Assembly (NCBI RefSeq): GCF_040802235.1
Contig: NC_133174.1
Coordinates: 138,685,213 to 138,749,212 of the forward strand
Length of the DNA stretch: 64,000 nucleotides
Reading direction: 5' to 3'
From: Manis javanica
Taxonomy: Eukaryota; Chordata; Mammalia; Pholidota; Manidae
The translations under genes were made by a program, and so were the position numbers. This document shows, one piece after another, positions 24,048-35,387 of the stretch (positions are counted from its first letter, which is position 1; the number at the start of each line of letters is the position of its first letter). Below the pieces are notes generated by a model that had not been told where the DNA came from, did no database searches, and worked only from the letters and a program-made list of their open reading frames with translations.

Positions 24048-25975
24048 CTAAATGATATAGACCTAGCATATCAACTAAGGGAGAGGCAGAAGAAAAGGGT
24101 TTCAGATAATCACAAATTTAGTAAGTATGACAAGACAGGAGTCTCAGAGAGAAGTAGCAAAAAAGTACTAATCAGAGGAAGTGTAACTCAAAGACATCAC
24201 CCCCTACAACCCCCCCAACATACACACTGAAGCCATGAATCCAGGAAATCCTTCTCTGATTCTGACAGAAGCCTTCATTAAGCACTTACTGTTCGGTTGT
24301 TGTTGAGGATATTGCTCACTATGGTCCTTCATGTCCCCTCCGTGAGGATCCCCAGTACCAATTACTTTCTCTTATCATCGGAAATAGTTTTGCTTCTAAG
24401 GGAAATTGGTTGGTTTTCATCTTTTGAGTCCTGAGGATCACATAATGGAGAATTTTTTTCCTAGCACTGGCTGCTAAAGAATCTCAAGCTTAACTGAAAA
24501 TTCACGATCCTATAGCATGCCCTGTATGTACAGACTTAATCTTGACTCCATCTATTTCTAATTATTATTAATTTGTATTTTCCCTTAACCCAAATAACTC
24601 GATCATTAAAAAATCTGATGGCATTCCAAGCACTCTCGAAAAGTTTCCTAATTCCATTTTTTGAGCAAGGGGAAGTGTAACAATTAAAGGAAAAGAAGCT
24701 TCTAAACTTATTTTATGGGTACACTGCGGTCATCTTTTGCTGCCACAGGAATCTCTTGAGAATGCAGTAAGTGGATGAATCAGGAGCTTTCTATCAGTTC
24801 GTCTATATTTATCAGGGATCTTGAAGCTTTTTTTACTCACCAAGGCTGTTTTGGAGACCTCACTTTCCTTTCTGTGAGAAGGAAATCAAAACTGAGCCAG
24901 CAGCTAAGGGGCATTTCTAGATTGCTGCCCTGGTCCCTATCTTGTGACCACTGTTTACAGATCTTTAAACACTGGCAACAGGCCTCCCTCCCACCCACCT
25001 TACCATCACACTGCAAACCAAGGTAAGAACTCCATCTTAGGCAACAGGGAGCTATTCAAGCTTTTAGACAAAGATAACCTAAGACACATTATTTTGGCTT
25101 CAATGTTCAGAGTAAATTAGGAAGGAATAGGACTAGAATCAGGATGATTTACTGAAAAGCTGTTACAATAAGCTAGGTTGGAAGTAATAAAGGCTATATC
25201 AATCAGGGTCCAGCCAGGAAAATAAAAGACACTCTAATTTTTTCTTTTAAGAGGAGAACTATAATTCAGGGAATTGGTTATATAGAGGATGGAATTACTG
25301 AGAAGCCAAACTGGTAAAATGAAGCAACCCAGAGAAAAGCAGCAGAGGGGAACTGGTCCCAATCCTAAGCAGAGGGACAAGGAAAAAAGCCAGGATCCCC
25401 AGAGCCCTAAGGCAGGCTCACCTGGCGGGAGGGAATCGTGAAGGCTCTGTTGGTAGAAGACGGACTGACCACGGATCTAGACGCACCTCAAGGCAGACAG
25501 AGAGGGACCCCCTCTCTCACCCTCCTTCCCCCTTCCTCTCACGCTTAGACTCCTTCCATAAGGCAAAAGAGCCAAGAACATTCAGCCTGAAAAACAGAGT
25601 GGCGCAGAATGGCGAGGAATGGATCTGAGTGCAAATGGGCCATGACCAGGGCCTGTACCAAGATGCTGGCAGTGGCACTGGGGACAGAGGAGGGAGGGTG
25701 GGGTCACACGCAGTTTAGGAGTAAAATTGACAGGACTGTTGAACATTGATTCCCATTCTGATGACTGCTGGGTTCCTCATGGTACTATTACACAAAAGAT
25801 AAAGCTGTTTGGGCCCTTGTTGAAATGGAGATGTCTGTTAGGCCTCCATGTGGAGGGGCCTGAAAGATGACCAGTATACTCAGCCTTTCCAGATGGAGGG
25901 AGGGTGGCACCCTCTCTGGAGCGCACATGAGCAGGTGAAACTGCAGAGAACAGTGGTACTTTGGGAAGATTCTAG
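24048..25975. other. Intergenic stretch, no gene recognised
   Basis: No gene recognised. 25195-25520 opens with 'tatcaatcagggtccagccagg', a phrase typical of a common mammalian interspersed repeat that I cannot name with confidence. The rest looks unique. Confidence 0.4.
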
Positions 25976-25979
25976 GCCT

Positions 25980-26110
25980 GGCAGGCATTAGCTGCTCAGC
26001 TCTGCCACGGAGTGACTTGCTGGTGACCTTGGGCAAGTCCCTGTTGCCTCTGGTCCTCTGATTCTTCCTTCACACGATGAGGACCTCAAAGGCCCCTGCC
26101 AGCTCTGCCA
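25980..26110 (+). repeat. MIR SINE fragment
   Basis: 'gctcagctctgccacggagtgacttgctggtgaccttgggcaagtccctg' and the following 'cctctggtcctctgattcttcc' match the central MIR core on the plus strand. Confidence 0.75.
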
Positions 26111-26239
26111 GCTTCCCTACTTGGCAATCATAGCTACTCCTTGATCAATAGACTACTCTTTTTAAAGAACACAGAGGGACCTATAATATTCAGTAGCAGG
26201 GCTCTGGCTGGCCAAGCCGGGTCACTATGCAGAAAAGGC

Positions 26240-28430
26240 CCTACAGGGCAGGAATTAAATAAAAATAAGGATACTCATACACAATTTGTAGGATTCAGCT
26301 AAAGTAGTCCTTGAGGAAAATTTATAGCACATTTTAAATACTTATATTAGAAAAGAAAAATCTAAAATCAATATCCTAAACTACCCTAGGGAAGTAAAGA
26401 AAGAACAAATTAAATTTAAAGCAAGTTGAATAGAGGAAATAAAACAAATTAGAACAGAAATCAATGAATTTAAAACAGGAAAACAATAAAGAAAATCAGT
26501 AAAAAAAATAGTTCTTTAAAAAGATCCAAAAAACGGATCAAACTCTAACCAGACTAACCAAGGAAAAAGAAAGAAGACACACGAATAAAAGAGGAAACCT
26601 CACTAGTGATGCCATGGATGTTAAATTGATAATAAGAAACTACTACAAATAGCTCTGTGATTGTGAATTCAGTGACTTAGATGAAAGAGATCAATTCATG
26701 GAAAGATACAAAGTACCAAAACTTAAAAGTGAGAAACAGATGATCTCACTGACCTTATATCTATTACATTGATACACAGGCATAATACAATTCCTATGAA
26801 AGTCTCAGGAAGAAATTTTGTGGATATAGATGAGTTTATTGTAAAATTTATATGTGAAGACAAAGGAAGTAAAACAGCTAAAACATCTTTTGAAAAAGGA
26901 GAATTAATTGGGATGGATCAGTTTAACCTATTTCAAAACATATAGCTACAGTAATCAAGACTATGTTAGATTGGTGGAGGGATAGATATGTAGACCAATG
27001 GAATGAAAGAATCCAGAAACAGAACTACACAGACAATGCCCAGCTGACTCTTGATAAGGTACAAAAGCAATTCCATGGACGACAGCCTGGTTAACAAATG
27101 GTGCCGAGCAACTGGACAACACAAACAAAAAGCCAAACAAACAAAAACAAAAAAAGTTGGTCTCAACCTCACTTCTTGTATAAAATTAGCATAGAAAGAA
27201 TAACTGACTTAATCATAAAAGAAAACTGTAAACATATCAGAAAAAAATATAGGAGAAAATCTTCAAAATGCAGGGCTAGGCAGAGTTTTTTACAACTTGA
27301 CAGAAAATGTATGATCAATAAAAATTTAAAAATTAATCAACTAGACTTTATATTAAAAAGTTTTACTCTACAAAAGATCCTGTTAAAATGAGGCTGAAAA
27401 CACAAGATACAGTCTGAGAGAAAATATTTACAAACCACCCATCCAATACAGCTTTAGCATCCAGGATATATAAGGAACTTTGAAAACACAACAGTATAAA
27501 GTACCCAAAGAACACAATTATAAAATGGGCAGAAGACATGAGCAAATATTTCACCAAAGAGGATGTACACATGGCAATAAACACATGGAAAGATGGTCTA
27601 CATCATTAGCCATTAGGGAAATGCAAATCAAAACCATGATGAGATATTGCTATACTCCTACCAGAATGACCGAAATAAAAATAGTGACAACAAATGCTGG
27701 TGATGATGCAGAGAAACTGCATCCATCATACCTTGCTGATGGAGAACAAAATGGTGCAGCCACTCTGGAAAACAGATTGGCAGTTTGTTACAAAACTGAA
27801 CATGCAACTACCATATGACCCATACATTCCTGGGCATTTGTCCAGAGAAGTGAAAATTTATTTTCACCCAGAGCTTGTACATGAACACTCAGTACAACTT
27901 TATTCATAATAGTCGAACACCAAGCCATCCAGAAGTCCTTCAATGGGGTAATGGTCAAACAAACTGTGGTACATATATACCATGGAATACTACTTAGCAA
28001 TAAAGAGACGTGAACTATTGATATCTATAACGATGGCCTGGATGAATCTAGAGGGAGTAATGCTGAGTGAGAAAAGCCAATCTCCAATCTCACATACTAT
28101 ATGATTCAATTGATATAATATTCTTGAAATGACAACAGTATGGAGATGGAGAAGAGATGAACAGTTACCAGGGGCTAGAGAGGGGGTGGAGGTAAGAGGT
28201 AAGTACATGTGTCCATAAACGGACAACGTGAAAGATTCTTGACATGATGTAAATGTTCTGTGTCCATGTCAATATCCCAGTCATGATATGATACTACTAC
28301 AGTTTTAAAATATATTACCAGTAGGGGGAGCTGGTTAAAGGGTACACAGGATCTCTTTTTATTATTTCTTAGGACTGCATATGACTCTACAATTATCTCA
28401 AAATTAAACGTCTAACTTAAAAAATATCTG
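26240..28430 (+). mobile_element. L1 (old L1M family) ORF2 3' part
   Basis: The sense strand carries decayed ORF2 text ('gctaaagtagtccttgaggaaaatttatagc', 'aaccagactaaccaaggaaaaa') and at 27480-27910 a C-terminal ORF2 translation ([27 protein letters not shown]). The 3' end, 'ctacaattatctcaaaattaaacg', closes near 28430. A 5'-truncated, long-dead copy. Confidence 0.85.
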
Positions 28431-28914
28431 CAGTTTATTGCCTGTATTGGGAGTGAACTTTTCCCATTGCCCCTCCTTTGGGAGGCCACTACTCTACTTC
28501 AAGTTTCTTAACAAGAAAGTGGCCTTATTGGTGTTAGACTTGGGTGTCCAATCATCATTATTTTAGATATACTTGTCTGCCTTTTTGGGGTGCCAGTGCC
28601 ACCCACACATGTCACTCCATAAAGCTCTATACCTTGACATCCAGCCCTCCTCCCCCAAAACACACAGAGACAGAAAAACACACACCATGTCTTTTCCTCC
28701 TTCGCAATGGGATAAAAAATAATTTTTGTTGTTGTTTGTCTTCCGAGCTTAGACTTCACCCAGTCCTTATCCTTCTTATCTGGCTAAGTGTGGACCTTCT
28801 GGTCTGATCTCCCCACCCCGCAGGGCCTTACCTTCCTCCCTTCTCACACACCTGCCTCTTCCCTTCCCTCCTTCCTCCCCACATTCACAGAACTCACAAA
28901 GACACACACCAGAG
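28431..28914. other. Intergenic, downstream of the minus-strand candidate gene
   Basis: No repeat or gene recognised between the L1 3' end and the presumed poly(A) site of the minus-strand gene. Confidence 0.4.
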
Positions 28915-28935
28915 GTCTTTTCACCGCTCGTTGAT

Positions 28936-28941
28936 TTTATT
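28936..28941 (-). terminator. Candidate poly(A) signal (AATAAA on minus strand)
   Basis: TTTATT on the plus strand gives AATAAA on the minus strand, about 330 bp downstream of the candidate minus-strand stop codon. It would end the transcript near 28915. Confidence 0.4.
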
Positions 28942-29267
28942 TTAAACATCAGTAATGCTGTACCCCAGAGGTGTAAGATTTGGCCTCTACATCATTGGTC
29001 ATTTCTCAGTGGCCAGGCCTCAGAGACTGGGCAGCCAGTTGTGAGGTCTCTGGCCTCACTACGAAGTAACAGATGGCCCAGGCAGTCACTTGCAGTGGTG
29101 GATTTTTCCATGCCATCTTGCTCCTGCTTGCTCATTTTGATTCAGTTCCTCACTCGGCCTATGATAATGGTGATACACTGTTGGCCTGCTAGCTTTCTTA
29201 GGTTTTTGTGAAGAGGTGGGACTTTTGGGAGAGGCTTTTCTTCTTGAATTCCTTTGAAGGTGGCTTT

Positions 29268-29606
29268 TTACCCCCCACGGTCACCTTGGGCACTTGGAAG
29301 GACAACAGAGTTGAGCACAGAAGTATGTAGGTTTGGGGAAAGAGAATGGGGACGGACGGGATGAGAACAAGGGCTTCCCGAGGAGCAGAGGCTGAGGAGG
29401 GGGTCTGCCGAGCACGGGCGGGGTAAGAGTCTTCAGGGGCTGTTGGTGGAGAAGAGGAGGGGAGCTGAGGTGTGCGCATCTCACCTTGACACTACCTCTG
29501 GACCAGGGCTGGCAGAGCCTCTTCCTCTTTTCCTCCTTTTGGTGCTTGGAGTAATTTGGTCCATAACTGCCGTAGGGGCTTGTGGTTTCCGGGCCACCGA
29601 TTCCAT
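29268..29606 (-). CDS. Candidate two-exon small basic protein, possibly CSAG-like
   Basis: Proposed coding sequence joins 29606-29485 to 29292-29268 on the minus strand, 48 codons. The upstream exon (29664-29485) has an acceptor 'tcactgtcctag' and a donor 'TCAAG|gtgaga'; the next exon begins after 'gtccttccaag'. The product is basic and Ser/Pro-rich, with RKPQAP, PSTKRRKRGRG and GPEVV. This resembles, in spacing and length, the C-terminal segment of human CSAG proteins (RKPRAS, PPTPKRFPR, GPVEEV), which sit beside MAGE-A genes. It points away from the MAGE copy at 31.1 kb, leaving about 1.5 kb for a shared control region. Similarity is weak and short; the frame may be chance, and 5' exons were not located. 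Confidence 0.35.
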
Positions 29607-29664
29607 GGCAGCACCTCCCAGTGGACTACCCCAGGCTTGAAGAGCTGCCTGAATATAGCCCTCT

Positions 29665-30470
29665 CTAGGACAGTGAGGGGGCACACTCTTCACCTTTCAT
29701 TGGTCAGCGGGGCACCCCCTCAAACAGTCAGTGGTAGTCCTAGAGATGGCCTAGACATAACAAAGCACCATCCTGGTACCTGCATGGCAGCCGGGCAGAG
29801 AGGGGAGAAGGCCAAGACACTTTGGTTGGAGAGAGGGGACAGCTCTTTAGCACCCATCAAGAGCCTTTGTACACTGGTCCCTGCTCTTTATCCCATGTTC
29901 AGTTTTGATGGCTACGTGGCAGGGAGAATGTGTTTCCACAAGCCTTCCCCCGAGCCCATCCATTTCACTATTACTTTGTTTTCTTCCACCCTTCACCATT
30001 AACTGGTATTTGTATGTATTACCTAAAATCCCTCCAAGGTAATGGGGTCGCATGTAAGTCCTGTGGAGATCTGAATCATTCCATTTCCCTCCAAAAATTT
30101 CTCTTATGCAGTCTGAAAACCACTCCTTGGCTACTACTAGAGAAATTTTTCATCCCACATCTTTTTCCCGGTGGTCCCAGAGCACTCCACAGCTTGCTGT
30201 TTTCAAGCTGTCTTCAGGTTGTCATTAGTGAATAGATTTGCTCAACTCAGTATCTCGGTGTGGTTTCAAATCCGGGGGTCGTTTTCACCTCAGTAGGTAT
30301 AATGGCCCAAATTGGGTTTTAAAAATGTCAGGTGAAATGAGGAAGGTATTTAAATTCCAAAAGCTGGGCTTGATGTTTGAGTGTAGAGACTGTATCCTCC
30401 AGGCCCCACACCTCCTCAGGGACCTCAGGAGTCACAGCCTGGCCTGCTAGCCCACAGCAGGTGTCTGCAG
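29665..30470. other. Intergenic between the divergent candidate gene and the MAGE cluster
   Basis: No repeat recognised with confidence. It would contain the promoter and first exon of the minus-strand candidate, but I cannot place them. Confidence 0.4.
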
Positions 30471-30474
30471 GCCA

Positions 30475-30985
30475 GGCGCCGCCTCCACCTACCCCACCTC
30501 ACTACTAGCCCTCTCCACCGCCCCTTCAGCCCCCCAGCTCCCAACCCGTGCCCCGACACCCACCCCCAACTCCCCTCACCCACTGAACTCCCCACCCCCA
30601 CAACCCTCCCTCTGCCCCCACGATCTCACCTCTCGCCCCCCAACTTCCAACCCCCTACCTTCCCGCATCCCTTCCCTCTCCCCCACCCATACACCACCTC
30701 ACTACTACACTTCTCCACTCCTCTTCACTCCACCTCCCACCTTGGCACCCCCACAATGGCCCCCAAATGCCCCACCCACCGACTTCCCATCCCCCAGCTG
30801 CCCCCACCCTTCCCCCTCCCCCCAGCTACCTCCAATCCCCAAGGCCTGCCCACCTACCTGCCAACACCCTCCCCCACACCTCCCCCAAGGCACTACTCTC
30901 CCACGCCACTCGCCACCCTGCCACTCCCCCCACTGCCCCACCTCCCCACATCCCACCACCACACCACCTCCACCAGGGACCTGGG
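30475..30985 (+). repeat. C-rich low-complexity tract upstream of MAGE copy A
   Basis: About 500 bp of irregular CCCCACC/CCACCTCC repeats with almost no G on the plus strand, ending in 'accaccacaccacctccacc' just before the MAGE promoter. Equivalent tracts sit upstream of the other two copies. It opens with 'cacctcactactagccctctccacc', which copy C shares almost exactly. Long open frames inside it are compositional. Confidence 0.85.
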
Positions 30986-31242
30986 GAGGCAGAGCCTTGG
31001 GCCTCGTGGTCCGACGCAGGTGGGCAGAGGGCGGGGCTCAAGGGAGGCCCAGGGGGAGGAGCCAGGGCCCCACAGAATCCTGGGGCACACCTCCTGGCAG
31101 CCCTGGGGAAACCCCAGGCCCAGGCGTCCAGATGTGATGCCCACTGACCTCTGCCTGGCAGGCCAGAGAGAGGGGAGGACCTCAGTGTGGGAGGCTGGAT
31201 TCAGGTTGGCTGGGAGGAGCCCAGGCCCTGCCAGGACTCCAG
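30985..31242 (+). promoter_or_regulatory. Decayed MAGE-A promoter and 5' exon 1 (copy A)
   Basis: Aligns with the promoters of the two intact genes from 'gggacctggggaggcagagcc' onward. The Ets motif CCGGAT of the others is CCAGAT here (31128-31133) and the neighbouring CRE is lost (gtgatgcc instead of gtgacgtc), both CpG-type transitions. Exon 1 would end at 31242 (CTCCAG|gtaaaa). Confidence 0.7.
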
Positions 31243-32008
31243 GTAAAACCGTGAGGGACAACTGAGGGCACCTCTCTAGAACCCAGGGTGGCCATTCCAT
31301 CACCCCATGAGGCCCTAGGAGGATTGTCAGGCTGGGCACTGCCACTCGCCCCCAGCTACACCCCTCTAGCCCCGTCCCCACCCTCGCCCCCCTGACCACC
31401 ATTATGGATCATGGGGGTGAAGGTCTTGGTCTGAGAAGTGAACCCAGGTGGGCAGATGGTGGAGAGGGGGCTGGGGGCGGGGTTTGGAGTGGGGGTGGGA
31501 TGCGGCAAGAAGGCCAACCTGGAGTCAAGGGGAGGTCAGCAGCAAGGAGGGCAGAGGGTGCCCGTGGAACCTAGAGAGGGCCGGCCCTGCAGTGAGGCCT
31601 GGGAATCCCCGGCAGGGCCTGTCAGGCTGAGCCCCTCCTCGTGTCCCGTCAGTGCTCTCAGGGAGGGGAGGGTGTGTAAGTGACGCCTGGACCCAGGCCA
31701 GCTGAGACAGCACCCCAGGCACTCACAGGGGTCTCCATGCCAGGAGCATCGCCAGCCTGGTCTGGGCCTGGGTATGCGTGGTCCCCACACTTCCTTCTGA
31801 TCCTTTCTGGGCATGAGCTTTGTTCCAAGAGCTTTGTCTCAGGCCAGCATCCGTGGGAGGTGCGGACCCTGAGCGAGCCTGGAGGGGGCAACCCTCCCTG
31901 GCCAGGCAGAGACCTCACAGAGGCAGGCCCACCCCTCCTGTCAGCACGGGGTGCCCAGGGCTGGGCTGGCGGACCTCACCTGAGAGGCCTGCTCGTGTCC
32001 TCTGGCAG

Positions 32009-32095
32009 GGACTCCAGGAATCCGCAGGTGAAGTCCCGAGGCACCTGTCCTGAGGTCGCAGAGCCATGGAGGACCAGGCTGAGCCAGGAGACAAG
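32009..32095 (+). other. 5' exon 2 of MAGE copy A
   Basis: Acceptor 'cctctggcag' and donor 'GACAAG|gtgggg' match the exon 2 borders in the two intact genes. Unlike theirs, it holds an ATG (32066) that stays open. Joined to the exon starting at 32342, it runs in frame into the MAGE start at 32369, adding 19 residues (MEDQAEPGDK plus nine). Confidence 0.65.
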
Positions 32096-32368
32096 GTGGG
32101 GTGCCTGACCTGGATGTGCCCCCAGGGCTTTCCCACCCCAGACAGAGGGACCCCCACAAAGTGCCCAGTTCCAGAGCCTTGGGCTGTACAGATGCTCCCC
32201 AAGGTGCTGCCTCATGTTGTCCTTTGGGTTCTGCAGGGACAGACTGCCTTCCCAGCAGGGGGTTCCCTGGGAGGCATAAGCCCACCCCCAAAGTGGAGCC
32301 CCAGGGTCCACAGTGCCCACCTCCTGCCTTCCCTCCTCCAGGTCTCCAGTCCCCTGAGCAGAGTCAGC

Positions 32369-33337
32369 ATGGATCTGGGTGCCAGGAGTGAGGAGCATGA
32401 GCTGGAGGAGGCCCTGCAGGAGCTGAGAGAAGCCCAGGGCTTGGAGGGGGCCCCTCGGTTCTGGGCCGAGGAGGGCCAGGAGTCGGCCCCATCCTCCATT
32501 TCGACCTTGTCGGCCTCTGCCTCTGTTGCCCTGTACTCAGGGCCCCTAAAGGAGGCGAACGCCACTGAGAGACCAAGTCCACCCCAGAGCCCTCCTCAGG
32601 CACAGCCCTTGCCCCAGGCCATGCCAGCACCCCTGGGGAACCAGTCCCCTGCCAATCACTCCCGCAGCCAGGGGGACGAGGCCCCAGGGGACACCACGGT
32701 CTCCCTCCAAGATGCGCTGCGCAGGAAGGAGATGCAACTGGTGGCCTTCCTGCTCCTCAAGTACCGCGCCAAGGACCGACCACGAAGGCAGAGATGCTGG
32801 AGCTGGTCACCCAGGATCACCAGGACCCCTTCCCTGACATCCTCAGCCATGCCTCCTGGTGCTTGCAGGGTGCCTTTGGCATAGACATAAAGGAAGTAGA
32901 TCCCAAAAGCCACTCCTATGTCCTGGTCCCCACCCTGGGCCTCACCTGGGATGGGGTGACCGAAGAGCAGCACCTCCCCAAGACCGGCCTCCTGGCACTG
33001 CTCCTGGGCGTGATCCTCCTGCAGGGTGGCCGGGTCCCTGGGGAGGAAGTGTGGGGAGTGCTGAGTGTTGCGGGCATGTGTCCTGGGAGGGAGCACTTCA
33101 TCTATGGGGAGCCCAGGGAGCTCATCACCGGGGTCTGGGTGCAGGAGCAGTACCTGGAGTACCGGCAGGTGCCCGACAGCGATCCCTCGCTGTGAGCTGC
33201 TCTGGGGCCCCAGGGCCCACGCAGAGGCCAGCAAGGTGCAGGTCGTGCTGTTTTTGTTCAAGCTTCTTAGCACACGTATAGGCCCTTTCCTGTGCCCATC
33301 TGAGGAGGCTAGGACCAATGAGGATCAGGGTCCCTGA
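32369..33337 (+). pseudogene. MAGE-A pseudogene (copy A)
   Basis: The single coding exon of a MAGE-A gene, with acceptor 'tccctcctccag' at 32341 and ATG at 32369. The N-terminal half is Glu/Ser/Pro-rich (EEALQELREAQGLEGA). The MAGE homology domain starts at MQLVAFLLLKYRAKD and continues with FGIDIKEVDP, SYVLV, LPKTGLL, EYRQVPDSDP and LLWGPRAHAE. Against the intact copies, a one-base loss near 32775 shifts the frame inside the first winged helix, and a two-base loss near 33187 restores it after the EYRQVPDSDP motif. The middle of the domain is therefore read out of frame with a stop at the second site. Together with promoter decay, this marks a host pseudogene. It is more diverged than the other two copies and is the oldest of the three. 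Confidence 0.88.
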
Positions 33338-33914
33338 GCAGAGGGGCGGCCAGGCCCTGACCAAGCCCCCGTCAGGCAGGCGCTTCTGCCGGGCATGCAG
33401 TCAGGCCCCTTCTGCCTCTGGCCTAGGAGAGAGAGCAGCCAGCGCTCTAAGGAGCGCAGGTTCTGTACCACGTGGTCTGGAGCCTCTGGGCTCCTGTTCT
33501 CCCCGACCCCGTGGAAGTGGGTCTGCGTTACCTCTGGGGTGTTTCCCCTGTTGTTCATTTTCAGAGAAAGGGTGGTTAGCATCAGCATCTGTTTCTGTAT
33601 GACATCTATCCCGTGTATGTTTGTACAGTTTACCAGTTCAGTGCGTTGCTGTTTTGTAGACACATGGGGACACCTTCCACCTGCGTTTGTGACCGGAGCT
33701 AGGTCACATGGCAGCAGCCTCACCACTCCCTCCCAAAAGTGATGGAAATTAGCAATAAAATGGAGAAATAAAAGTACGCTTGGTTAATTCTTGCTCCTGA
33801 TTCCTGCTCATCTGTCACTTCACAGAACTAAAATACATGCAGGCACCTGGATGTGCTTGCTGTGTTCAAGAACCTGGGAGACATGTAAGCCTGGCAGTTA
33901 TCGCGAGGGAGGGG
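33338..33914 (+). other. 3' UTR and flank of MAGE copy A
   Basis: Matches the usual position of a MAGE-A 3' UTR and ends with two overlapping poly(A) signals at 33754-33772. After about 33780 the sequence is unassigned until the duplicated unit begins near 33915. Confidence 0.5.
33754..33772 (+). terminator. Poly(A) signals of MAGE copy A
   Basis: AATAAA at 33754-33759 and again at 33767-33772, in the context 'ggaaattagcaataaaatgg', as expected at the end of a MAGE-A 3' UTR. Confidence 0.65.
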
Positions 33915-34329
33915 AATTAGGGAAAATCGCGGCACTCCACAGGGCGATGTGCGGTGAGCCTAAGACCCGAGGACCTGCGCAAATGCCCTGCATCCGCTCA
34001 GCCTCTTCAGGAAACAAAGTCCACACACAGAGTGCCTCAAGTCTGGCTGGCTGTGAAGACACCCACCCCAAGGGAAGGGGTGCTTCCTCCCGGACCCTCC
34101 CCATGGCCAGGGGCTCTGCAGCTTCCCAGCTCGCCTCTGTCCTGGGGCTGCAGGGCTGCTCTGCCAGGGCTGAGGAGGACCCCCCTCGGTGAGGAGTGGC
34201 GGGGGTTGGGGAACGCACACCAGGACGCCGGTGGTCACGGAAGCCGGCTCCGCCGTGCCAGCAGCCCTGAGGCTCTGGGATGGTCCTCCGGCTACAGAGT
34301 CGTCGGGCTGGGCACCCAACCAACCCAGC

Positions 34330-35135
34330 CCACCTCCCTGCTAGCCCTCTCCACTGCCCCTGACCCCCACCTCCCAACCCGCCTCCCCCCACCTCCCAAC
34401 CCACCTCCCCCACCCACGGAAATCCCCATTCCCCAGAACCCGCCCCCGCTTCCCACCACCCGATCTCCCACCCCCCAACTTCCCACCCCTCGCCCACCCC
34501 CCCACCTTTCACCACCCTACCCCCACCCCACCTCTGCACCACCACTTCCACCCCACCTCCCACCACTGTGCCCCCACACTGGCCCCCAACTCCCCGAACC
34601 ACCGACTTCTGACCCCCAGATACCCCCACTCCTCACCTGGCCTCACAGCTCCCCACCATCCCAGATCCCCATACCACACCTGTGCCCCCCACTGCCGACA
34701 CCCACACCACACCTCCCCCCATGAACCCAACATTCAACCCCCCACATCTCCCCTTCTTCCCCCCACTGCCCCACCTCCTCCCATTCCACCACCACACCAC
34801 ATCCAGTAAGCAACAGGGCCTGAGTTCAGCCGAGAGGGGGGCCGAGGCCCTGCTGGGAATCATGATGAGGAACCCCCAAGGGGACTGAGGGACCCTGGAC
34901 TCCCGGAAAGACTGCGGTTTCGGAGCTCCAGGGTGCTAAGAACCTATGCAGCTGGCCCTGATATCCTTCAACCTGCCGCCCCCCCCTCCGGCTCCCCTAA
35001 ACCCCCACCTCCACCCCGCCACTGCCGATACTCACCCCCATACCTCCCCCCATGTACCCCACATCTTACCCCCCACATATCCCACCCATCCACCCACTGC
35101 CGCAACACCCCCCAATCCACCACCACACCACGTCC
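34330..35135 (+). repeat. C-rich tract upstream of MAGE copy B, internally duplicated
   Basis: Two C-rich blocks (about 34330-34805 and 34975-35135) flank about 170 bp of normal-complexity DNA. Both blocks end in the same 'caccaccacaccac(a/g)tcca' phrase, at about 34785-34805 and 35115-35137. Unit C has only one, so about 330 bp was duplicated here or deleted there. Confidence 0.8.
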
Positions 35136-35137
35136 AC

Positions 35138-35320
35138 TAAGGACCTGGGGAGGCAGAGCCCTGGGCCTCGTGAGCCGCGGCAGGTGGGAGAAGGCGGGGT
35201 TTAAGGGAGGCCCAGGGGGCGGAGCGAGGAACGCCCGGAATCCTTGTGCGCTCCTCCTGGCAGCCTCCAGGGGGCGGTCTGACCCAGCATCCGGATGTGA
35301 CGTCATTAGTCTTCCGCCCG
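35138..35320 (+). promoter_or_regulatory. MAGE-A promoter (copy B), Ets site plus CRE
   Basis: GC-rich, CpG-rich, TATA-less promoter with G-rich Sp1-like boxes ('aggcccagggggcggagc'). The key block, 35291-35305, combines CCGGAT (Ets core) with TGACGTCA (a perfect CRE/ATF palindrome at 35298-35305). It aligns with the Ets-containing CCGGATGTGACG element of the human MAGEA1 promoter, whose CpG methylation is known to silence MAGE-A in somatic cells. Transcription probably starts shortly downstream. Confidence 0.8.
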
Positions 35321-35387
35321 GGAGGCCTGAGGGACAGGACGGCCTCGGTGTCAGACGCCGGATTCAGGTCACCCGCAAGGGCCCCAG
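35315..35387 (+). other. MAGE copy B 5' non-coding exon 1
   Basis: Ends at the donor GGCCCCAG|gtagaa. The start is approximate, set just downstream of the Ets/CRE block by analogy with MAGE-A genes. The same exon with the same donor is present in copies A and C. Confidence 0.55.

Noticed and set aside
30742-31402. Long overlapping open frames on both strands before MAGE copy A
   Set aside because: They come from the C-rich low-complexity tract (Pro/His/Thr on one strand, Gly/Trp on the other) and the promoter. The same artefact appears at 33.9-34.8 and 42.0-42.7 kb.
32656-33318. A 220-codon minus-strand frame, and similar ones opposite the MAGE coding exons
   Set aside because: Shadow frames of GC-rich MAGE exons. 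The plus-strand frames carry the conserved domain and splice context.
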